The notes under the pieces: generated by a model
Databases searched by the model: none
Told to the model about the DNA's origin: nothing
Seen by the model: only the letters and a program-made list of their open reading frames with translations
From: Piscinibacter sp943370595
Lineage (GTDB): Bacteria > Pseudomonadota > Gammaproteobacteria > Burkholderiales > Burkholderiaceae_C
Direction of reading: 5' to 3'
NCBI GenBank assembly: GCA_943370595.1
Contig: CALRRO020000018.1
Location: 40,555 to 104,554, forward strand
DNA length: 64,000 nucleotides
Position numbers and translations under genes: made by a program
Shown: positions 59,764 to 64,000 of the stretch, piece by piece
Layout: each line of letters starts with the position of its first letter
Position numbering within the stretch: the stretch's first letter is position 1

Positions 59764-60639
59764 ATGCTCGACCCTGACCTGCGCCGCACCTGGCTGTTCG
59801 GCCCCGGTGCCGATGCCGCCGCTCATGACGCGATGCTTGCCAGCGGCGCCGACGCGCTGATCGTCGATCTTGAGGACTTCACTCCGGCGCCACGACGCGC
59901 CGAGGCGCGCGCGCTGCTGCCGCACTACGTGCAAGGCTGCCGCGCGCGCAGGCTCGTCGCCGCCGTGCGCATCAACCAGCTCGAAGGCGACGGCACGGCC
60001 GACCTCGCCGCCGCGATGGCCACGCGGCCCGACGTGATCGCGCTGCCGATGGCCGAGCGTGCGGCGCAGATCGCCGTGCTCGACGACGCCATCGCGCACT
60101 GGGAGGCGACGCTGGGCATCGCCCACGGCGCGACCGAGATCCTGCCGGTGTGCGAGACGGCACTCGGCGTGGCCGACCTGCGCCTGATCGCCGCGGCCAG
60201 CCCGCGCATCCGCTGCGCGCTGCTCGGCGCCGAGGACCTGGCGAACTCGCTGTGCGCCGAGCGCGGGCCCGACGGCGAAGAGCTCGAGCACGCCCGCCGC
60301 CGCTTCCTGCTGGACTGCCGCGCCGCCGGCATCGAGCCGATCGATGCCCCGTTCACCTTCGCCGACGTCGACGGCGCCGTGCGCGAGGCGCGTCATGCAC
60401 GGCGGCTCGGCTACCGCAGCAAGTCGCTGGTGCGGCCCGAGCATGCGGCCGCGCTGAACCGCGCGCTGACGCCGGACGCCGACGAGCTGCGCCGCGCCGA
60501 GGCGATCGTCAGCGCCTTCGAGGCCGCGCGTGCGCGGGGCGAAGACCGGGCGCTGGTCGACGGCCTGTGGGTCGAGGTGCCCACCTGGCGCAACGCCTGC
60601 CGGCTGCTGGCGCGTGCGCAGCGGCTGGGCCGGGCGTGA
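59764..60639 (+). CDS. HpcH/HpaI aldolase/CitE-like lyase
   Basis: A 291-residue protein of the CitE/malyl-CoA lyase fold. RRTWLFGPGADA replaces the RSxLxVPG start, VDLEDFTPAPRR has the metal-binding acidic pair, and ILPVCETALGVAD and LLGAEDLANSLC are CitE-like. It would act on a CoA or carboxylic ester with Mg2+. It is divergent from the histidine kinase. The exact substrate cannot be given. Confidence 0.85.
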   Translation: MLDPDLRRTWLFGPGADAAAHDAMLASGADALIVDLEDFTPAPRRAEARALLPHYVQGCRARRLVAAVRINQLEGDGTADLAAAMATRPDVIALPMAERAAQIAVLDDAIAHWEATLGIAHGATEILPVCETALGVADLRLIAAASPRIRCALLGAEDLANSLCAERGPDGEELEHARRRFLLDCRAAGIEPIDAPFTFADVDGAVREARHARRLGYRSKSLVRPEHAAALNRALTPDADELRRAEAIVSAFEAARARGEDRALVDGLWVEVPTWRNACRLLARAQRLGRA

Positions 60640-60799
60640 CGCGTGCCGCGAAAGCCGTCCTTTGGGGGACGCTGCGCGGGACATTGATCTGATTTTGCAT
60701 CATTTTGCACAAAACGCTCGGCTGACTGGCTTGGAATGTAGCGTTTGACAGTTTCATAAGTATCATTCGTGTCAATTCGAATGAACTTCCTGAACCGTC
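60640..60799. promoter_or_regulatory. AT-richer intergenic region before the chemotaxis operon
   Basis: No gene is supported. The base composition is visibly lower in GC than the surroundings. It contains a -35-like TTGACA at 60745-60750 and a direct repeat ATTTTGCA, and ends with an inverted repeat. It most likely carries the promoter of the cheY operon. Confidence 0.45.
60763..60784. promoter_or_regulatory. Inverted repeat before cheY, candidate operator
   Basis: TCATTCG - TGTCAATT - CGAATGA is a perfect 7-bp inverted repeat with an 8-bp centre, ending 15 bp before the cheY start at 60800. Regulator unknown. Confidence 0.4.
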
Positions 60800-61168
60800 A
60801 TGTCCAAGACCATCCTGATCGTCGACGACTCCTCCTCGCTGCGCACCGTCGTCAAGCTGGCGCTCAGCCGCGCTGGTTACGAGGTGCTCGAGGCCGCTGA
60901 CGGCCTCGACGGCCTGTCCAAGCTCGACCAGGCCCGCGTCCACCTGATCGTCAGCGACGTCAACATGCCGCGCATGGACGGCATCGCGTTCGTCCGCAAG
61001 ATCAAGGAACACGCGCGCCACCGCTTCACGCCGGTGATCATGCTGACCACCGAAGGCCAGGACGCGAAGAAGGAAGAGGGCCGCGCCGCCGGCGCCAAGG
61101 CCTGGATCGTGAAGCCGTTCAACCCGCCGCAGCTGCTCGACGCGGTGTCGAAGCTGCTGCCCGCGTAG
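60800..61168 (+). CDS. CheY-like single-domain response regulator
   Basis: A 122-residue receiver domain. Asp9/Asp10 and phosphoacceptor Asp53 (VSDVNMPRMDG), Thr83/84 and Lys105 (IVKPF) form the complete active site. There is no output domain, as in CheY, which docks on the flagellar motor or acts as a phosphate sink. It is first in an operon with a short CheA and a PAS chemoreceptor. Confidence 0.93.
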   Translation: MSKTILIVDDSSSLRTVVKLALSRAGYEVLEAADGLDGLSKLDQARVHLIVSDVNMPRMDGIAFVRKIKEHARHRFTPVIMLTTEGQDAKKEEGRAAGAKAWIVKPFNPPQLLDAVSKLLPA

Positions 61169-61176
61169 GCGCCGCG

Positions 61177-62274
61177 ATGAACAGCCACTTGATGCCCGCC
61201 GAACCGGCCGACGCAGGCCGCTACATCCGCGTGCAGGCCGACCGGCTCGATGCCGTCATCAGCCTGCTCGGCGAACTGGTCATCGCCAGCGCCGGCGCGT
61301 CGCTGCTGGCCCGCCAGACCCGCAACAGCGCACTGATCGAGGTCAACCAGCAGATCGGCACGCTCGTCGAAGACATCCGCAACGGCACGCTGCAGCTGCG
61401 CATGGTGCCGATCGGCGAAACCTTCTCGCGCTGTCGCCGCGTGGTGCGCGACACCGCCGCCGAACTCGGCAAGGACGTCGCGCTGGAGATCGTCGGCGGC
61501 GAGACCGAACTCGACAAGGCGGTGGTCGAGCGCATCGCCGAGCCGCTGATGCACCTGGTGCGCAACGCGCTGGACCATGGCCTGGAGACGCCGGCCGAGC
61601 GTGCCGAGGCCGGCAAGCCGGCGCGCGGCACACTGACCCTGTCGGCCCACCACGAATCGGGCAGCATCGTGATCGGCGTCGCCGACGACGGCCGCGGCGT
61701 CGACATGGACGTGGAGCGCAGCCACATCGAGGCCCTGCGCGGCACGGTGGACGTGTCCCGCAACCCAGGCCGCGGCACCTGCATCGAGATCCGCCTGCCG
61801 CTGACGCTGGCCATCATCGACGGCTTCCTCGTCGGCGTCGGCGCGAGCCGCTTCATCTTCCCGCTCGAGACGGTGACCGAGGTGGTCGAGAACCGCCCCA
61901 CCGAGATGACGCTGGACGCACACGGCCGCAGCGTCGTCGAGCTGCGCGGCAAGGTGCTGCCGGTGCTGGACCTGCGCGCGCTCTATGCGCTGGACGGCCC
62001 CGCACCGGAGCGCTGCAGCGTCGTCGTGATCCAGGCTGGCGTGCAGCGCTTCGGCGTGATGGTCGACGCGCTGCTCGGCCAGCACCAGACCGTCATCAAG
62101 CCGCTCGGCCAGCTGTTCCGCAGCCTGCGCGGCATCTCGGGCTCGACCATCCTCGGCAACGGCGAGGTCGCGCTCATCTTCGACGTCGCCGCGCTGGCCC
62201 AGCTGGCAGCGCATGCGCCCGTCTCGCGACCCCGCCCGTCCCTCACCACCCCCTTGGAAAGCACCCTGTCATGA
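61177..62274 (+). CDS. Short CheA-like protein lacking P1, P2 and the ATP lid
   Basis: A 365-residue protein. P3-like dimer helices are at about 13-75, then a CheA HATPase start: N-box LMHLVRNALDHGLETPAER (125-143). The ATP site then reads VADDGRG at 168-174 and goes straight into VDMDVERSHIEALRGTVDV. Normal CheA has about 55 more residues here (the lid and the G2 region). RGTCIEIRLPLTLAIIDGF then leads to a P5/CheW-like domain (about 215-345). No Hpt (P1) domain is present, so it cannot act alone as a kinase. Its stop overlaps the next ATG by ATGA. Confidence 0.85.
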   Translation: MNSHLMPAEPADAGRYIRVQADRLDAVISLLGELVIASAGASLLARQTRNSALIEVNQQIGTLVEDIRNGTLQLRMVPIGETFSRCRRVVRDTAAELGKDVALEIVGGETELDKAVVERIAEPLMHLVRNALDHGLETPAERAEAGKPARGTLTLSAHHESGSIVIGVADDGRGVDMDVERSHIEALRGTVDVSRNPGRGTCIEIRLPLTLAIIDGFLVGVGASRFIFPLETVTEVVENRPTEMTLDAHGRSVVELRGKVLPVLDLRALYALDGPAPERCSVVVIQAGVQRFGVMVDALLGQHQTVIKPLGQLFRSLRGISGSTILGNGEVALIFDVAALAQLAAHAPVSRPRPSLTTPLESTLS

Positions 62275-64000
62275 ACGCGCAACCGACCCCGACCCTGTTC
62301 GAACGCCTCTTCGCCGCCGGCCGCCTGCGCGAACGGGAGGCCCGCCTGGCCGCCGAGGCGGCACTGGCCGACATGCGCCAGACCCTGGCGCAGACCGAGG
62401 CCGAGCGCCAGAACGGCCGCGGCGTGTTGGCGGCCGTGGACGAGGCCTATGCCTACATCGAGTTCGACCTCGGCGGCCACGTGTTGACCGCCAACCGCAA
62501 CTTCCTGACGCTGCTCGGCTACGGCCTCGACGAGATCGCCGGCCGCCACCACCGCACCTTCGTCGACCCGGCCGAATCGGGCTCGCCCGCCTACGGCCAC
62601 TTCTGGGCCGACCTCAACGCCGGCAAGGCGCGCAGCGAGGTGTTCAAGCGCATCACCAAGGCCGGCCAGGAGGTGTGGATCCAGGCGGTCTACGCGCCGG
62701 TGAAGGACGGCGCCGGCAAGGTCACCAAGATCGTCAAGATCGCCACCGACGTGACGCAGTCCCGCCTGCAGGCCGCCGACTACGAGGGCCAGATCCGCGC
62801 CGTGGGCAAGGCGCAGGCGGTCATCGAGTTCACGCTCGACGGCCGCGTGCTGACGGCCAACGACAACTTCCTGTCGACCGTCGGCTACACGCTGGCCGAG
62901 ATCAAGGGCCAGCACCACAGCCTGTTCGTCGAGCCGACGCACCGTGCCAGCGCCGAGTACCGCCTGTTCTGGGAGAAGCTCGGCCGCGGCGAGTACGACG
63001 CCGGCCAGTACATGCGCATCGGCAAGTCGGGCCAGGAAATCTGGATCCAGGCCTCGTACAACCCGATCTTCGGACTCGACGGCAAGCCGTTCAAGGTGGT
63101 GAAGTACGCCACCGACATCACCGCCGAGGTGCGTGCCAACCGGATGCTGCGCGACGCCGTGAGCCAGGCCCAGGCGGTGACCGCGGCGGCGCAGTCCGGC
63201 GACCTGTCGCAGCGCATTCCGCTGGACGGCAAGAGCGGCCCGATCGCCGAGCTGTGCGGTGGCGTCAACGCGCTGCTCGAGACCACCTCGTCGGTGTTCG
63301 ACGACATCGTGCGCATCTTCGGCGGCCTGGCCTCGGGTGACCTCACGCAGCGCATCCAGCGCGATGTCGGCGGCGTGTTCGACCAGGTCAAGCGCGATGC
63401 CAACAGCAGCTGCGACAAGCTGTCCTCGATCATCGACGAGGTGCGCAGCGCGGCCGAGGCGCTGACGGGCGCAGCCACGCAGGTCAGCTCCACCGCGCAG
63501 TCGCTGTCGCAGGCGGCCAGCGAGCAGGCCTCGTCGGTCGAGGAGACCACCGCGTCGATCGACATGATGTCGGCCTCGATCACGCAGAACAGCGACAACG
63601 CCCGCGTCACCGACAGCATGGCCACCAAGGCCAGCAAGGAAGCGACCGAAGGCGGCAGCGCGGTCACGCAGACCGTCAGCGCGATGAAGCAGATCGCCGC
63701 GAAGATCTCGATCGTCGACGACATCGCCTACCAGACCAACCTGCTGGCACTGAACGCGGCCATCGAGGCGGCGCGTGCCGGCGAACACGGCAAGGGCTTC
63801 GCGGTGGTGGCGGCCGAGGTGCGCAAGCTCGCCGAGCGCAGCCAGGAAGCCGCCAAGGAGATCGGCGACCTGGCCGCCAACAGCGTGTCGACCGCCGAGC
63901 GCGCAGGCAAGCTGCTCGACGAGATCGTGCCGTCGATCCAGAAGACCAGCGAGCTGGTTCAGGAGATCGCCGCGGCCTCCAGCGAGCAGAGCCAGTCGGT
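62271..64000 (+). CDS. Soluble PAS-PAS methyl-accepting chemotaxis protein (partial, runs off the right edge)
   Basis: The frame is open to the last base, about 576 residues. It has no membrane helix. Two PAS domains lie at about 60-165 (AYAYIEFDLGG, LGYGLDEIAGRHH) and 180-285 (AVIEFTLDG, VGYTLAEIKGQHH), similar to each other and to Aer-type redox sensors. A HAMP-like segment follows, then the chemoreceptor core with YQTNLLALNAAIEAARAGEH at about 485-504. It is translationally coupled to the short CheA and probably signals through it from the cytoplasm. Confidence 0.92.
   Translation, partial: MNAQPTPTLFERLFAAGRLREREARLAAEAALADMRQTLAQTEAERQNGRGVLAAVDEAYAYIEFDLGGHVLTANRNFLTLLGYGLDEIAGRHHRTFVDPAESGSPAYGHFWADLNAGKARSEVFKRITKAGQEVWIQAVYAPVKDGAGKVTKIVKIATDVTQSRLQAADYEGQIRAVGKAQAVIEFTLDGRVLTANDNFLSTVGYTLAEIKGQHHSLFVEPTHRASAEYRLFWEKLGRGEYDAGQYMRIGKSGQEIWIQASYNPIFGLDGKPFKVVKYATDITAEVRANRMLRDAVSQAQAVTAAAQSGDLSQRIPLDGKSGPIAELCGGVNALLETTSSVFDDIVRIFGGLASGDLTQRIQRDVGGVFDQVKRDANSSCDKLSSIIDEVRSAAEALTGAATQVSSTAQSLSQAASEQASSVEETTASIDMMSASITQNSDNARVTDSMATKASKEATEGGSAVTQTVSAMKQIAAKISIVDDIAYQTNLLALNAAIEAARAGEHGKGFAVVAAEVRKLAERSQEAAKEIGDLAANSVSTAERAGKLLDEIVPSIQKTSELVQEIAAASSEQSQS

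Noticed and set aside
61177..62274. A frameshift or pseudogene in the short CheA
   Set aside because: The reading frame is continuous and the P5 domain is intact and in frame with coupled start and stop; an in-frame deletion fits better.
1..64000. CRISPR arrays, tRNA, rRNA, transposases or integrases
   Set aside because: No regular spaced repeats, tRNA-like cloverleaf, ribosomal RNA text or recombinase genes were recognised by eye; a dedicated tRNA search was not possible.

Overview
The window is uniformly very GC-rich, with third codon positions almost always G or C. It is densely packed with short intergenic gaps and many 1-4 nt start/stop overlaps. Gene content (DUF6776-like membrane protein, short H-NS protein with a Lys/Ala tail, Burkholderiales-type Sel1 and YjfB proteins, OmpC-like porin, several branched-chain-type ABC genes, a TctC-free but solute-rich catabolic cluster) suggests a chromosomal segment of a betaproteobacterium of the order Burkholderiales, probably near the Methylibium/Rubrivivax/Leptothrix group. 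That placement is inference from recognition, not from a search. No rRNA, tRNA, CRISPR, integrase or transposase was seen.

Layout. 1-2 kb: edge of a coiled-coil membrane protein and a chromate transporter. 2-6.8 kb: an NAD-salvage island in which a NrtR-type regulator with a degenerate Nudix box faces an operon of SPFH protein, NAD-kinase-like protein, nicotinamidase and nicotinate phosphoribosyltransferase; two tandem palindromes lie in between. 6.8-10.7 kb: EamA transporter, gamma-glutamyltransferase and M16 peptidase in one operon, with a divergent LysR. 10.8-14 kb: LysR followed by MlaE-, MlaD-like and lipoprotein genes. 14-18.7 kb: OlsB-like acyltransferase, cytochrome c, cupin, unknown, DUF6064, aldo/keto reductase, SUI1. 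18.7-28.5 kb: UvrD-family helicase behind a LexA-like box, H-NS, a lone Rieske protein, epimerase, hydrolase lipoprotein, membrane AraC regulator and prolyl oligopeptidase.

28.6-30.7 kb: an orphan Hcp gene directly followed by an astacin-like metalloprotease with a PPC domain, then a roughly 460 bp imperfect inverted repeat. 30.7-35.2 kb: DAHP synthase, quinone reductase, phosphoethanolamine-transferase-like protein and a VOC protein. 35.2-46.5 kb: the most coherent cluster. A three-subunit molybdenum hydroxylase is divergent from TetR, a VOC protein, a flavin monooxygenase resembling 2,6-dihydroxypyridine 3-monooxygenase and a complete high-affinity ABC importer (LivKHMGF). Two TTGA-N8-TCAA palindromes lie in the divergent region. 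The set looks like uptake plus ring hydroxylation of a (hetero)aromatic compound, probably N-containing, whose identity is not known from the sequence.

46.6-56 kb: small membrane protein, YjfB, TPR-GGDEF diguanylate cyclase, secreted protein, porin, Sel1 protein, DUF885 hydrolase and acyl-CoA synthetase. 56-64 kb: signalling genes: a transmembrane chemoreceptor, a Cache-type histidine kinase, a CitE-like lyase, then a cheY - short cheA - PAS-PAS chemoreceptor operon that runs off the right edge. The short CheA lacks P1 and P2 and appears to have lost its ATP-lid segment by an in-frame deletion.
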